A DNA stretch of 64,000 nt from Gemmatimonadota bacterium (GTDB lineage Bacteria; Gemmatimonadota; Gemmatimonadetes; Gemmatimonadales; GWC2-71-9), in assembly GCA_016704275.1 (NCBI GenBank), contig JADJAK010000001.1:1-64000 (forward strand), written 5' to 3'. The notes under the pieces are model-generated. The model was not told the origin of the DNA. It ran no database searches and saw nothing but the letters and a program-made list of their open reading frames with translations. This document shows, in pieces, positions 1-8,418 of the stretch (its first letter is position 1; the number at the start of each line of letters is the position of its first letter). Made by a program: the position numbers and the translations under genes.

Positions 1-1141
1 GCCCCACCCGATAGCGAACGACACCCTGCACGTCGTCCTCGTCCTTGGTCAGTCCCCAAATTGTACCGAGCTCCGCGACCTGCAGCTCCACTTCGGGTGG
101 CAGCATGAGGGCGCCAACTGTCGCACCCTTCGGATCGAGGACGATCCAGCGATGGCCCGGGCCGAGGATGCGCTCCTCGAGCCAGACGGAGTAGTCACGG
201 CCGAGCACGACTCGGCGGATCGGTGGATAGGTCGGGTAGGGAGTCACCTTGGGCATCGCCGCCACCATCGGAGCAGGCATTCCCTTTTGCGATTCCTTCC
301 GCCGTGCAAGCATGCTGTCCATCGCGGGCTTGCTGATCGTCAAAGGTGTGTACGGAAACGACCGCGCGAAGCGGGTCGCTCCCTGATCGTCCACGACCGT
401 GACTCGATAGCTCCCTGCCTTGCCCGCGCCCGCCTCGACTTCGACGGATGCTACCCCAATGGAGCCGTTCCAGTCGGTGGAGACTCGCTCAGGGCAAAAC
501 GGGATCATCGTGGTGCCGCTGCCCTTCTCGAAAGTGTACGAGACCTGGCACTTCGAACGGGCAGCGACCATCAACCGACGCTTGTACTCGCCCACCGGCG
601 AGATGCGGACAAGCAGCGTGGCACCCGAGTCGACATCGGTGGCCCAGCTCGGCCGCGGGGCGGTCGCTCGGAGGGAGGCGATTGCGCGCAAGTCACCGCC
701 CGGCAGCACGGCCTGGATGAAGTAGCTCACCGGGCGACTCGCGGCGCCACTCGTGGCCGACATCGGCTGGGGGAAGGTCCGGACATACTTGAAGTCGGGG
801 CCGTAGATGTTGACGCGCATCAGGACGGGGTCGAGGGCCCACAGCGTGTCGCCCATGAAGCCGACTCGGGTCACCCGCTGGAACTCGCCGGGGCCACTCC
901 CTTTCTGGCCGATCGTGGTGGTCGCGCCTCCGGGCGTGAAGACCTTGATGAGATTGTCGTCCATCTGCGCCACGAGGATCTGGCCTTTCGGCGAGACCGC
1001 GACGACTCCGCTGCCCGCGAGGTCAGCGTCGCTCGGCGGCACCAGCAGGTCCCGAGTGATCGTGAGGCTCTTGGGCGCTTGCGCCGCGAGGGAGATCGGC
1101 GACACGACCGCGGCGGCAGCCACCAGAAGCGCGAGGCGCAT
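1..1141 (-). CDS. secreted six-bladed beta-propeller protein, 3' end cut by window edge
   Basis: The frame is open from ATG at 1141 to the window edge (380 codons), so the C-terminus is missing. Residues 1-20 form a signal peptide (MRLALLVAAAAVVSPISLAA). A GSGPGEF motif near residue 83 follows the first blade, as in the six-bladed beta-propeller (DUF5128-like) proteins elsewhere in this window. The closest relative here is the protein at 31444-32637, which shares the late P-x-YPPIR/PFRSA-type segment and a terminal VVRYR-type strand. Function is unknown; it is probably periplasmic or surface exposed. A TAGATT box lies at 1178-1183. Confidence 0.8.
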   Translation of the reverse strand, partial: MRLALLVAAAAVVSPISLAAQAPKSLTITRDLLVPPSDADLAGSGVVAVSPKGQILVAQMDDNLIKVFTPGGATTTIGQKGSGPGEFQRVTRVGFMGDTLWALDPVLMRVNIYGPDFKYVRTFPQPMSATSGAASRPVSYFIQAVLPGGDLRAIASLRATAPRPSWATDVDSGATLLVRISPVGEYKRRLMVAARSKCQVSYTFEKGSGTTMIPFCPERVSTDWNGSIGVASVEVEAGAGKAGSYRVTVVDDQGATRFARSFPYTPLTISKPAMDSMLARRKESQKGMPAPMVAAMPKVTPYPTYPPIRRVVLGRDYSVWLEERILGPGHRWIVLDPKGATVGALMLPPEVELQVAELGTIWGLTKDEDDVQGVVRYRVG

Positions 1142-1177
1142 GAGACGCTCCAAACAGAAGGGGAGGGGTGTCCCTCG

Positions 1178-1183
1178 AATCTA
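1178..1183 (-). promoter_or_regulatory. TAGATT -10-like box before the propeller gene
   Basis: On the minus strand the sequence CGTAGATTC lies 37 bp before the ATG at 1141. The same nine bases occur before the genes starting at 18603 (box 18646-18651) and 33520 (box 33556-33561). No shared -35 element is evident in these three, so this is a weaker call than the GTGGCGCC promoters. Confidence 0.35.
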
Positions 1184-1191
1184 CGCCGAGG

Positions 1192-1599
1192 CTAGCGCAG
1201 GCGGCGGAATCCCCCCGCCAGCAGGTTCCGGATCGGCAGGAAGAGCGGTTCCGGCAGCGCGTCCCAGTCGAACCACCGCCACTCGGCGCACTTGGTCGGC
1301 TCCAGCACCATGGGCTCCCCGTCCGATGCCTCCGCCATCACGTACAGCGTGACGTAGTGCTTCCCCTCGGCCTCGAAGCGATCGTTGGTCCACGGCCCAA
1401 GCATGGGACCCGAGATGACGAGCCCGGTCTCCTCCAATGCTTCACGTGCGGCGCATTCCTCCACCGACTCGCCGTCCTCCAGATGCCCACCCGGGAACTG
1501 CCAGCAGCCGTCGCCGTGCGACGCGGAACGCCGGAGGCCGAGGAGGACGCGGCCCTGTCGTTCGATGATGACGGCGACGCCAATTTTGGGGAGGGGCAT
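1192..1599 (-). CDS. Nudix hydrolase (NUDT15/MutT-like)
   Basis: A 135-residue Nudix protein, the usual length for a single-domain member. The complete Nudix box is visible from Gly38: G-x5-E44-x7-R52-E-x-x-E56-E57-x-G59. These acidic residues bind the metal needed to cleave nucleoside diphosphate-linked substrates. The GxGCWQFPGGHLE lead-in and GLRRSASHG segment resemble the NUDT15 / 8-oxo-dGTP diphosphatase group, so nucleotide-pool sanitation is likely, but the exact substrate cannot be read from sequence. It is the last gene before a heptamer repeat tract. Confidence 0.88.
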   Translation of the reverse strand: MPLPKIGVAVIIERQGRVLLGLRRSASHGDGCWQFPGGHLEDGESVEECAAREALEETGLVISGPMLGPWTNDRFEAEGKHYVTLYVMAEASDGEPMVLEPTKCAEWRWFDWDALPEPLFLPIRNLLAGGFRRLR

Positions 1600-1617
1600 G
1601 CGGAAGGGAGGGCTGGG

Positions 1618-1714
1618 GGTGAACGGTGAATGGTGAACGGTGAATGGTAAGGGGTGAGGGGTGAGGGGGACTTACGACCTACGACCTACGACCCCTAACG
1701 ACCAACGACTTACA
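1618..1714. repeat. heptanucleotide tandem repeat tract (GGTGAAC / TACGACC units)
   Basis: Degenerate period-7 repeats: GGTGAAC, GGTGAAT, GGTGAAC, GGTGAAT, GGTAAGG, GGTGAGG, GGTGAGG, followed by three perfect TACGACC units and decayed copies. The tract lies between two divergent genes and is non-coding. Confidence 0.8.
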
Positions 1715-1797
1715 CCCTCCTGACATTCCCCGTACAACCATCCCCCGCCGACCCCCGTCCCAAGTGATTGGTGCCTTTCCTCCCTTCAGGAGTCCTC

Positions 1798-3144
1798 ATG
1801 CCTGGTATCCGTTGCGCTCGTGGAACGTGTGTCCTCGTGCTGTCTCTCGGCTGGTTGCCCGTGCTGGCCGCGCAGGGTGGCACCGAGGCGCGGGCCGCGG
1901 CCCAGCGCGAGGATTTGCTCGCCTTTGGCCGGGACTTCCTTGCGGTCGACAAGGCGTACACGCCGGCGGCACGCGCGACGGCCGAGCAGCGGCTGGCGGC
2001 GCTCACGGCGAAGGCGGGGACGATCTCCGATGTCCGGATGGTGCTGTCGCTCGCGCAGATCGTGGCGCTCGCCGACAACGGTCACACGCTGATGGTGAGC
2101 CGCGGCTCCGCGCCGGAGATGGCGCGCGTCGGCATTCGCATCCTCCCCTTCGGCGACGACTTCGTGGTGGTCCAGGCGACCACCGATCATGCCGAGCTCC
2201 TCGGCGGTCGTGTCGTCGCGATCAATGACATCCCGATCGCGGCCGTGCGCGACAGCGCGCACACCCTCACCGGCGGCATCACGTCGTGGCGCGACCGGAT
2301 GGCGCCGGCTTTCCTCGAGAGCCCCGGCCAGCTGCAGGCGATGGGGCTCGGCACCTCGGCGATGCAGGCGAGCTACCGTCTCGCGATGCCGGATGGCAAG
2401 AGCCGGGACGTCACGCTGACGAGTGGCCAAGCGTCGCCACGAGATCGACAGGGCTCGGTGGCGATGCTCTATCCCGCGAGTGGCGCGGGGTGGCAGAGTC
2501 TGCTGCCCGCCGACCGGGCACCGTGGTCGCTGCAGGGCGCGGGGGAAACGATGCGTCGGCGCGATGCGCCCGAGCTCGATGCGATGGTGGTCCAGTTGCG
2601 CGCCAACGTGAATGGTCAGCAGCCCATTGCCGGTTTCCTTGCCGAGTCCGATTCGTTGCGGAAGGCGGCAGGGCGGAAACACATCGTCCTCGACATGCGG
2701 ATGAACGGTGGAGGCAACCTGCAGCTCACGCGCGACTGGATGCAGTCGATCGTGGCGAAGCTTCCTGCCGATGGACGTGTCGTCGTGCTCACTTCGCCTT
2801 CGACCTTCTCGGCGGCGATTTCGTCGGTTGGCTATCTCAAGCAGGCGGGCGGTGATCGCGTCACCTTGGTCGGCGAGGCACCGGGCGACCGGCTCAACTT
2901 CTTCGCCGAGGGGAGTCCGGCGGCACTGCCGCACTCCGGGGCGATGTTTCTGGTCGCGAAGGAGCGCCACGACTATCAAGGCGGGTGCAAGGCGTACACC
3001 GATTGCCACCGGCCGGTCGTGGCATACCCCATTGCGGTCGCGAATCTTGACCCGGCCGTGCCGGCGCCGTGGACGGCGGCCGCCTACCAGACGGGGCGGG
3101 ACCCCGGGATGGAGGCCGTCGCCCGGGTGCTCGGCCACCCCTGA
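1798..3144 (+). CDS. secreted S41-like (tail-specific) peptidase
   Basis: The ATG at 1798 is preceded by AGGAG at 1788-1792 and opens a signal peptide (residues 1-25, cleavage near VLAAQ). The middle is a PDZ-like region (VVAINDIPIAAVRDS). The C-terminal third matches the S41 / tail-specific protease fold: a beta strand HIVLDMRMNGGGN, then VVVLTSPSTFSAAISSVGYLKQAG, where a Ser in STFSA is the probable nucleophile. A Lys 8-10 residues later is a possible partner, but the usual dyad spacing is not clear. It is probably periplasmic. The two following plus-strand genes also encode exported proteins. Confidence 0.72.
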   Translation: MPGIRCARGTCVLVLSLGWLPVLAAQGGTEARAAAQREDLLAFGRDFLAVDKAYTPAARATAEQRLAALTAKAGTISDVRMVLSLAQIVALADNGHTLMVSRGSAPEMARVGIRILPFGDDFVVVQATTDHAELLGGRVVAINDIPIAAVRDSAHTLTGGITSWRDRMAPAFLESPGQLQAMGLGTSAMQASYRLAMPDGKSRDVTLTSGQASPRDRQGSVAMLYPASGAGWQSLLPADRAPWSLQGAGETMRRRDAPELDAMVVQLRANVNGQQPIAGFLAESDSLRKAAGRKHIVLDMRMNGGGNLQLTRDWMQSIVAKLPADGRVVVLTSPSTFSAAISSVGYLKQAGGDRVTLVGEAPGDRLNFFAEGSPAALPHSGAMFLVAKERHDYQGGCKAYTDCHRPVVAYPIAVANLDPAVPAPWTAAAYQTGRDPGMEAVARVLGHP

Positions 3145-3224
3145 CGCATTTCCAGTCAGCGAGTACTCTTGTGGGCGGCTCCCTGCATCGGGGAGGCCGC
3201 CCCCTATCGCATCACGAGGCTGCC

Positions 3225-3869
3225 ATGCGCCGCATCCCCCTGGTCGTCGCCTGCTCGTTGCTGTCGTTCACCGCCACCGCCCTCCCCGCGCAGCAGCGCG
3301 TGCCGATCACGAAGGCCAAGGTCAGCGCCGTCCTTACCGCCTTCCTGGTCGACTCCGGCGTTCGCACACAGGGCCTCCCCTGGACCACCGGCAGTGGGTT
3401 GCCGATCCGATGGTCGACGAAGGCGCCGGTCCCCACCACCGATCCCGGACTGATCAAGCAGGGGATCACCCAGCACCGCGAAGGCCGCTTCCTCGGCACC
3501 TTGGGCGACAGCGTCGCGCTCTGGATGGAGCTGCGGCTGCGCGGCACCGCGACGGGGCTGACCGGGATGAGCATCGCGCTCGACTCGATGGAGGTCACCG
3601 GACCGCGGGGCAAGGGCGGCTTCTTTCTGACCCGCGAGATGATCGAGCAGGCGCTGAAGAACGACGGCCTCACCTTTCAACCGCTCAAGTGCAAGCGCGA
3701 GACTGAGGGCGCCTCCTACGGCAACCTGGTCGATGCGGTCAAGGCACCCGGCAAGACGGCCTCGGGCCTCTGGTGGGAATGGCACTCGGAGTCGCAGAAG
3801 CTGATGGTCTCGCTGAGCCTGCTGTATCGGAAGGCTGAGATGGCGCAGGTGGAGTGCTATGCGGGATGA
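3225..3869 (+). CDS. secreted protein of unknown function
   Basis: A 214-residue protein from the ATG at 3225 with a clear signal peptide (MRRIPLVVACSLLSFTATALPAQ). No catalytic motif or known family was recognised. The mature part is a mixed alpha/beta chain with a KCKRETEGASYGNLVDAV segment and an isolated late Cys (VECYAG). It lies 80 bp after the S41-like gene and may be co-transcribed. Its TGA stop lies in the first units of a heptamer repeat tract. Confidence 0.65.
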   Translation: MRRIPLVVACSLLSFTATALPAQQRVPITKAKVSAVLTAFLVDSGVRTQGLPWTTGSGLPIRWSTKAPVPTTDPGLIKQGITQHREGRFLGTLGDSVALWMELRLRGTATGLTGMSIALDSMEVTGPRGKGGFFLTREMIEQALKNDGLTFQPLKCKRETEGASYGNLVDAVKAPGKTASGLWWEWHSESQKLMVSLSLLYRKAEMAQVECYAG

Positions 3870-3960
3870 TGGATGATGGATGATGAATGATGGATGGTCG
3901 ATGATCGATGGTCATCCCGGTTCACCGTTCACCGTTCACCCCTCCCCGTTTACCCTTCAG
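3865..3960. repeat. heptanucleotide tandem repeat tract (GATGGAT / GTTCACC units)
   Basis: Units of GATGGAT (with GATGAAT, GGTCGAT, GATCGAT variants) are followed by three perfect GTTCACC units and decayed copies (GTTTACC). GTTCACC is the reverse complement of the GGTGAAC unit at 1618. The tract fills the gap before the fucosidase gene. Confidence 0.8.
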
Positions 3961-3987
3961 CACCCCCACTGCACCTCGGAGTCGCTG

Positions 3988-5424
3988 ATGCGCCGCATCC
4001 TGCTGCCCTTGCTCCTGCTCGTCTCCCGCGCGTCGGCGCAGCATCCGCAGACGTACGTGCCCGACCCGGATCCGGTCGCGCGGCAGAAGATCGCCGAGTG
4101 GCAGGACCTGAAGCTCGGGCTGCTGATGCACTGGGGGCCGTATGCGCAGTGGGGGACGGTCGAGTCGTGGTCGATCTGTTCCGAGGATGTGGGGTGGTGC
4201 CGCAGTCGTCAGCGCGACTCGATCGGCGTGTATGACACCTACAAGCGTGCCTACGAGGGGCTGCAGACCACCTTCAATCCGACGCAGTTCGATCCCGAGC
4301 GATGGGCCCAGGCCGCCAAGGACGCCGGGATGCGCTACGTGGTCTTCACCACCAAGCACCACGACGGCTTCTCGATGTGGGACACGCGCCAGACCGACTA
4401 CCGTGTCACCGGGGCGAAGACGCCGTTCTCGCTCAATCCGAGGGCGGACATCACCAAGGGGGTGTTCGATGCCTTCCGCGCGCAGGGCTTCCTGATCGGG
4501 GCCTACTTCTCGAAGCCGGACTGGCACTCGCCCGACTACTGGTGGCCCTACTATGCCACCCCGGACCGCAACCCCAACTACGACATCAAGAAGTACCCCG
4601 AGCGGTGGGCGCGCTTCGTGGCCTTCACGCACGCGCAGATCCACGAGCTGATGAGCAACTACGGCCGGGTCGACATCCTCTGGCTCGACGGCGGCTGGGT
4701 CCGGCCGCTCGCCGACTCGACGATCCGCACCGCAATGAACAAGCCCGACTACACCTTCGAACATCTGCAGAGTCAGGACATCGACATCCCGCGCCTGGTG
4801 CGGGAATCCCGCGCGCTCCAGCCGGGGTTGATCGTGGTCGATCGCGACGTCCCCGGGCCGTACCAGAACTACCTCACCCCCGAGGCGCGCGTCCCTGCCA
4901 CGGCACTCCCCTATCCGTGGGAAGTGCCGATGCCGATGGCGAACAGCTGGTCGTACGTCGTGAACGACCGCTACAAGTCATCGCACGTGCTGATTCAGAT
5001 GCTGGTGGATGTCGTGGCCAAGGGCGGCAACCTGATGCTCAACATCGGCCCCGGCCCCGACGGCACCTGGCACGATGCCGCCTACGACCGCCTCGCCGCG
5101 CTCGGTGCCTGGATGAAGGTCCATCAGGCGTCGATCTACGGCACCAAGCCGCTGGGCCAATCGTTGGAAGGGAAATTCCGATTCACGCAGTCGAAGGACG
5201 GCACCGGCTGGGTCACGTACCTCCCGGCCGAGGGCGAGGCGATGCCACGCGAGCTCACCGTCACCACGCTCGCCCTGCCCAAGGGGGCGACGATCACGCT
5301 GCTCGGCGCCAACCGAACCATCCCATGGGTGGCCGCAGGCAGCGGCTTCACGATGCGGATTCCGGCGGGCGTGGGTGCGCCGAATGCGGATGCGTGGGTG
5401 TTTCGGATCTCGAAGCTCCGTTGA
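3988..5424 (+). CDS. secreted alpha-L-fucosidase, GH29
   Basis: 478 residues from the ATG at 3988, with CGGAG at 3977-3981 and a signal peptide ending ...SRASA. GH29 landmarks are in order: KLGLLMHWGPYAQ, WAQAAKDAGMRYVVFTTKHHDGFSMW, then DILWLDGGW, where Asp234 is the expected nucleophile, and NLMLNIGPGPDG. GH29 enzymes release terminal L-fucose from glycans. The location is probably periplasm or cell surface. The L-fucose oxidation operon starting at 38954 could consume the product, and a sialidase lies next door in the opposite direction. An upstream in-frame extension runs into repeats and is not used. Confidence 0.9.
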   Translation: MRRILLPLLLLVSRASAQHPQTYVPDPDPVARQKIAEWQDLKLGLLMHWGPYAQWGTVESWSICSEDVGWCRSRQRDSIGVYDTYKRAYEGLQTTFNPTQFDPERWAQAAKDAGMRYVVFTTKHHDGFSMWDTRQTDYRVTGAKTPFSLNPRADITKGVFDAFRAQGFLIGAYFSKPDWHSPDYWWPYYATPDRNPNYDIKKYPERWARFVAFTHAQIHELMSNYGRVDILWLDGGWVRPLADSTIRTAMNKPDYTFEHLQSQDIDIPRLVRESRALQPGLIVVDRDVPGPYQNYLTPEARVPATALPYPWEVPMPMANSWSYVVNDRYKSSHVLIQMLVDVVAKGGNLMLNIGPGPDGTWHDAAYDRLAALGAWMKVHQASIYGTKPLGQSLEGKFRFTQSKDGTGWVTYLPAEGEAMPRELTVTTLALPKGATITLLGANRTIPWVAAGSGFTMRIPAGVGAPNADAWVFRISKLR

Positions 5425-5437
5425 GATTGAAGGAGCG

Positions 5438-5506
5438 TCACCAGTGACCCGTGACCAGTAACCAGTGACCGTCACAGGTTACTGGTTACTGGTCACTGGT
5501 CACTTC
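5438..5506. repeat. inverted heptanucleotide repeat tract (CCAGTGA / GGTTACT units)
   Basis: CCAGTGA, CCCGTGA, CCAGTAA, CCAGTGA units run into GGTTACT, GGTTACT, GGTCACT, GGTCACT, their near reverse complement. This makes a long hairpin between the convergent fucosidase and sialidase genes. The sialidase TGA stop (5500-5502) is inside the tract. It could act as a bidirectional terminator. Confidence 0.8.
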
Positions 5507-6678
5507 ACGCACCGCTTCTCCATCCCCCGCACATCCACTCTCCGAAACGAAATCCACTCGTAGTCACCACGCTCGTACAGCACGCCGACAGTGTTTCGGT
5601 CCAGCATGGTGATCGTGGAGTAGGCGGACGGACCGGCGTCGATCACCTGCGACGCGGGCCACGTGGTGCCGTCATCGCAGGAGAGGCGCAGGGTCAGGTT
5701 GGTGCGCTGCGTCGGGTGGGCGGTGTTGCTGAAGAGCAGCCAGTGGGCGCGCGCATTGTTGGCCTTCGCCGTCGGATCGAGGCGGAGGATGGCGCCGTTG
5801 TTGGCCGGGTCGATGAGCGTCGAGTCGTCGTGCAGCGGGCCGTAGCTGACGCCACCGTCCGTCGAGAGGGCGACCTTCCGGTATCCCTTGGCACGGCTGT
5901 TGAGCATCACGCGGCCGTCGGCGAGCTCGACGGTCTTGTTCTCGTCGACGCCCGGGCCGACCAGCGAGCCCATGCGCCATGTGAGGCCGTGGTCGTCGCT
6001 GTAGGCCGAGGCGCCGTAGTTGCCGCCGCGAACGCGGACGACGTATTGCTGGATCAGGCGGCCAGCGTACGGGCCGTGCTGCAGCTGGATCCCCGCCCCC
6101 GACGACGCGAAGAGACCGCCCCAGGCCGGGTCCTTGATCGCGGCGGTGATCCGGCGATGCTGCCAGCTGCGGCCGTCGTCGTCCGACCAGGAGTACTCGG
6201 CGTGGAGCACCTTCGGGTCGGCGTCGTCGACCCCCGGCCCCGCGCCGAAGAAGCCCTGCTGGTGCGAGGCCACATAGAAGAGGAAGATCCGCCCGGTTCG
6301 TCCGTCGACCAGCAGCGATGGATCGCCGAAGCCGAACGGCGCGCTGTCGGCGCGCACCACCTGCCGGGCATTCCAGTGCTTGCCGCCATCGGTGCTCCGG
6401 CGCACCAGCACCGCGATGTTGCTCGGCACGTCGGCCCCGCTGGGGCGACCATCGTAGGCGGCGATCAAGGTTCCCTTGGTGGTGACCACGAGCGCCGGAA
6501 TCCGGTAGACCGGATAGCCATCGCCCTTGTGCTCGAGGTCGACCGCAGGGCCTTGGGAGGCAAGTGGCAGCGCAACAGTCAACAGGAGCGATACGAGCCC
6601 ATGCAATCGAAACGCCGTGTGCGTATGGGCGACGCATGCGTCGCCCGTTGCCCACCCTGCAGCGAACCTCAGCCCCAT
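5500..6678 (-). CDS. secreted exo-alpha-sialidase, GH33
   Basis: A six-bladed GH33 sialidase. It has the PVYRIPALV (R-I-P) arginine motif near the N-terminus and five Asp-box repeats (STDGGKHW, SDDDGRSW, SDDHGLTW, STDGGVSY, SCDDGTTW). It would release terminal sialic acid and is exported through a hydrophobic segment (LVSLLLTVALPLAS). The start is uncertain. ATG at 6678 overlaps the upstream acetyltransferase stop, but that places a repeat palindrome (6627-6646) inside the coding region; TTG at 6606, after the palindrome, is the alternative. It is convergent with the GH29 gene. Confidence 0.85.
   Translation of the reverse strand: MGLRFAAGWATGDACVAHTHTAFRLHGLVSLLLTVALPLASQGPAVDLEHKGDGYPVYRIPALVVTTKGTLIAAYDGRPSGADVPSNIAVLVRRSTDGGKHWNARQVVRADSAPFGFGDPSLLVDGRTGRIFLFYVASHQQGFFGAGPGVDDADPKVLHAEYSWSDDDGRSWQHRRITAAIKDPAWGGLFASSGAGIQLQHGPYAGRLIQQYVVRVRGGNYGASAYSDDHGLTWRMGSLVGPGVDENKTVELADGRVMLNSRAKGYRKVALSTDGGVSYGPLHDDSTLIDPANNGAILRLDPTAKANNARAHWLLFSNTAHPTQRTNLTLRLSCDDGTTWPASQVIDAGPSAYSTITMLDRNTVGVLYERGDYEWISFRRVDVRGMEKRCVK
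6627..6646. repeat. 20-bp palindrome GGGCGACGCA / TGCGTCGCCC
   Basis: A perfect 20-bp palindrome matching the core of the two 28-bp elements at 48187 and 48254. It lies between the acetyltransferase stop and the probable sialidase start. Confidence 0.75.
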
Positions 6679-7262
6679 CGCGCCAGCCGCAGCTCCAGAT
6701 GCCGCTTCACGTCGCGCCACTCGCTTCGGAGGATCGAGTAGAGGTGGCTGTCGCGCACGGTGCCATCGCGGCGCGCCATCTGGTGGCGAAGGACACCGTC
6801 GAGCTTGGCGCCGAGCGCGAGAATGGCGCGTTGCGAGCGAAAATTGAAGTTGTCGGTCCGGAGCCCGACGACCGCACAGCCGAGCGTGTCGAAGGCATGG
6901 CCGAGCAGGAGCAGCTTGCACGCCGTGTTGACGTGGCTGCGCTGTGCGCTGGCGCCATACCAGGTGTAGCCGATCTCCACACGATCGATCTCGGCGACGA
7001 TGTCGTGATAGCGCGTCGATCCGACGATCGCGCCGGTCTCCAGATTGCGCACCGCCCACGGCAGCATATGCCCCGCGGCGGTCCCGTCGATGGCGTGCTG
7101 GATGTAGTCGGCGGTTTCGTCGGCGGTCGGCACCGAGGTGTACCACAGATCCCAGAGCTTGCCGTCGGCGGCGGCCGCAACAAGGCCGTCATGGTGCGCC
7201 ATGGTCAGCGGCTCGAGCCGGACGCCGTTCCCCTCGAGGGTGATCGGGGCGGGGTGGATCAT
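6669..7262 (-). CDS. GNAT family N-acetyltransferase (RimJ/RimL-like)
   Basis: 197 residues with the layout of the RimJ/RimL acetyltransferase_3 group: VRLEPLTMAHHDGL at the N-terminus, an AVRNLETGAIVGSTRYHDI beta hairpin, IGYTWYGASAQRSHVNTACKLLLLGHAFDTLG carrying the acyl-CoA binding turn, and VGLRTDNFNFRSQRAILALGAK typical of the family. The substrate (protein N-terminus or small amine) is unknown. It follows the CYTH gene by 22 bp on the same strand. Confidence 0.85.
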   Translation of the reverse strand: MIHPAPITLEGNGVRLEPLTMAHHDGLVAAAADGKLWDLWYTSVPTADETADYIQHAIDGTAAGHMLPWAVRNLETGAIVGSTRYHDIVAEIDRVEIGYTWYGASAQRSHVNTACKLLLLGHAFDTLGCAVVGLRTDNFNFRSQRAILALGAKLDGVLRHQMARRDGTVRDSHLYSILRSEWRDVKRHLELRLARWG

Positions 7263-7284
7263 CGACGTCCTCGTGGCGGTGGGG

Positions 7285-7762
7285 TTACAGGGTGGACCAG
7301 GTGCAGAACGGCGCCTTCACCAGTGACGAATTGTAGTATCGCCGATCTCCCGTGACCTCCGCACCGAGCCAGTGCGGCCGCTCGAACGCCTCGTCCTCCG
7401 CGCCGAGCTCGATCTCGGCGACGACCAGCCCGGCGTTCTGGCCGAAGAACTCGTCGACCTCGAAGGTGTGCGGCCCGGCGGCCACCAGGTGGCGGAACCT
7501 TCTCGATCACGCCCGGTTCGGCGAGCGCCAGCAGCGCCTCGGCTTCGTCCACCGGAATCTCGCGCTCCCACTCGTACCGCGAGACGCCGGAGGCACTGGC
7601 CGCGCCCTTGATGGTGAGGAAGCCCTGATCGCCGGCGATTCGCACGCGCACGCTCCGCCCGGGCACCGAGGAGAGGTACCCCTGCACGATGCGCATCTGC
7701 CGATGGCTCTCGGTGCGCCAGCCGTCGTGCACCAGGAACTTTCGTTCGATTTCCTGTGGCAT
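7285..7762 (-). pseudogene. CYTH-domain phosphatase/cyclase, one frameshift
   Basis: The N-terminal half (ExExK signature as EIERK at residues 4-8, then SVRVRIAGDQGFLTIKG) and the C-terminal half (HTFEVDEFFGQNAGLVVAEIELGAEDE, ending KAPFCTWSTL) lie in different frames. Removing one G of the GG at 7494-7495 restores VIEKVRHLVAAGPHTF and a normal CYTH chain of about 158 residues. CYTH proteins are triphosphate tunnel enzymes (tripolyphosphatase or class IV cyclase type). The start codon overlaps the HD gene stop as ATGA. A single homopolymer indel could be a sequencing error. Confidence 0.8.
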
Positions 7763-8346
7763 CAGGCGGCGCCGGCTTCCTGCAGGATCTTCTCGCGGCC
7801 GCGCACCACCACCTCGTCGAACATCCGTTCCAGCGCGGCGTTGGTGCCGCGGCAGCCGGCGATCACCCGCTCGGCCCAGGCGAGGTACTCGAGCCGCCGT
7901 TCCACGCTCCAGGTCGGCGGCGGCTGGTTCGTCACGTCGACGACGTTGACGATCTTGTCGCCAAGCTTCACCAGCTTGGCCGCCGGCGAGGCGTCGCGTG
8001 CGTGCTCGATCTGCAAGCGCTTCCGCTCCTCCTTCGGCAGCGCCTTGTCATCGGTGACCTCCGCCACGATCCGCGCCACGGCGGTGCCGAAGTGATCCGC
8101 GAGTTCCTGCGCTGTGGTTTCGGTGTCCTCGACCGTGTCGTGGAGGATGGCGGCCACCAGGACCGTCTGGTCGGTGATCTCGCCGACCCGCGCCAGCAAC
8201 TCGGCCACGGCGATCACGTGGTTCACATACGGCGAGGCCTCCGCGTCCTTGCGCCGCTGGTCGCGGTGCTTGTCGGCGGCGAAGGCAATGGCGCGGAGCA
8301 GGTCGGCAGAGGTACTGATGGCGGCCCCCAGACAACGGTTGAGCAT
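7762..8346 (-). CDS. HD-domain protein, Mesh1-like (p)ppGpp hydrolase
   Basis: 194 residues covering only the hydrolase half of a RelA/SpoT protein. Visible motifs are AFAADKHRDQRRK (His27), VAAILHDTVEDT (His69-Asp70 and Glu73-Asp74), and KLVKLGDKIVNVVDV, equivalent to the KLADRxxN motif of SpoT hydrolases. No synthetase or regulatory domain is present. It is predicted to remove the 3'-pyrophosphate of ppGpp using Mn2+. It is translationally coupled (ATGA) to the CYTH gene. The ATG at 8346 lies at the edge of a CGATCAT repeat tract, so the true start could be slightly downstream. Confidence 0.8.
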   Translation of the reverse strand: MLNRCLGAAISTSADLLRAIAFAADKHRDQRRKDAEASPYVNHVIAVAELLARVGEITDQTVLVAAILHDTVEDTETTAQELADHFGTAVARIVAEVTDDKALPKEERKRLQIEHARDASPAAKLVKLGDKIVNVVDVTNQPPPTWSVERRLEYLAWAERVIAGCRGTNAALERMFDEVVVRGREKILQEAGAA

Positions 8347-8364
8347 CGATCATCGATCATCGAG
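8344..8364. repeat. short heptanucleotide repeat (ATCGATC units)
   Basis: About three period-7 units (ATCGATC, ATCGATC, ATCGAGG) overlap the start of the HD gene. The same heptamer is used at 29341 and 56975. Confidence 0.6.
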
Positions 8365-8418
8365 GGCCGTTCGGCAAGGCTCCCGTGGGACCGGATCCAC
8401 GGGAGCCGCCGGTCGAGG

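Noticed and set aside
1786..3138. Long open frame antisense to the S41-like gene
   Set aside because: High-GC shadow frame: Arg/His-rich composition, no domain, no SD, and the sense strand has a signal peptide and protease fold.
1618..3960. Tandem repeats first considered as a CRISPR array
   Set aside because: Units are 7 bp with no spacers, and no cas genes exist in the window.
6679..7146. N-terminal extension of the sialidase up to 7146
   Set aside because: It runs antisense-like through the acetyltransferase gene in another frame and encodes low-complexity Arg-rich sequence ahead of the signal peptide.
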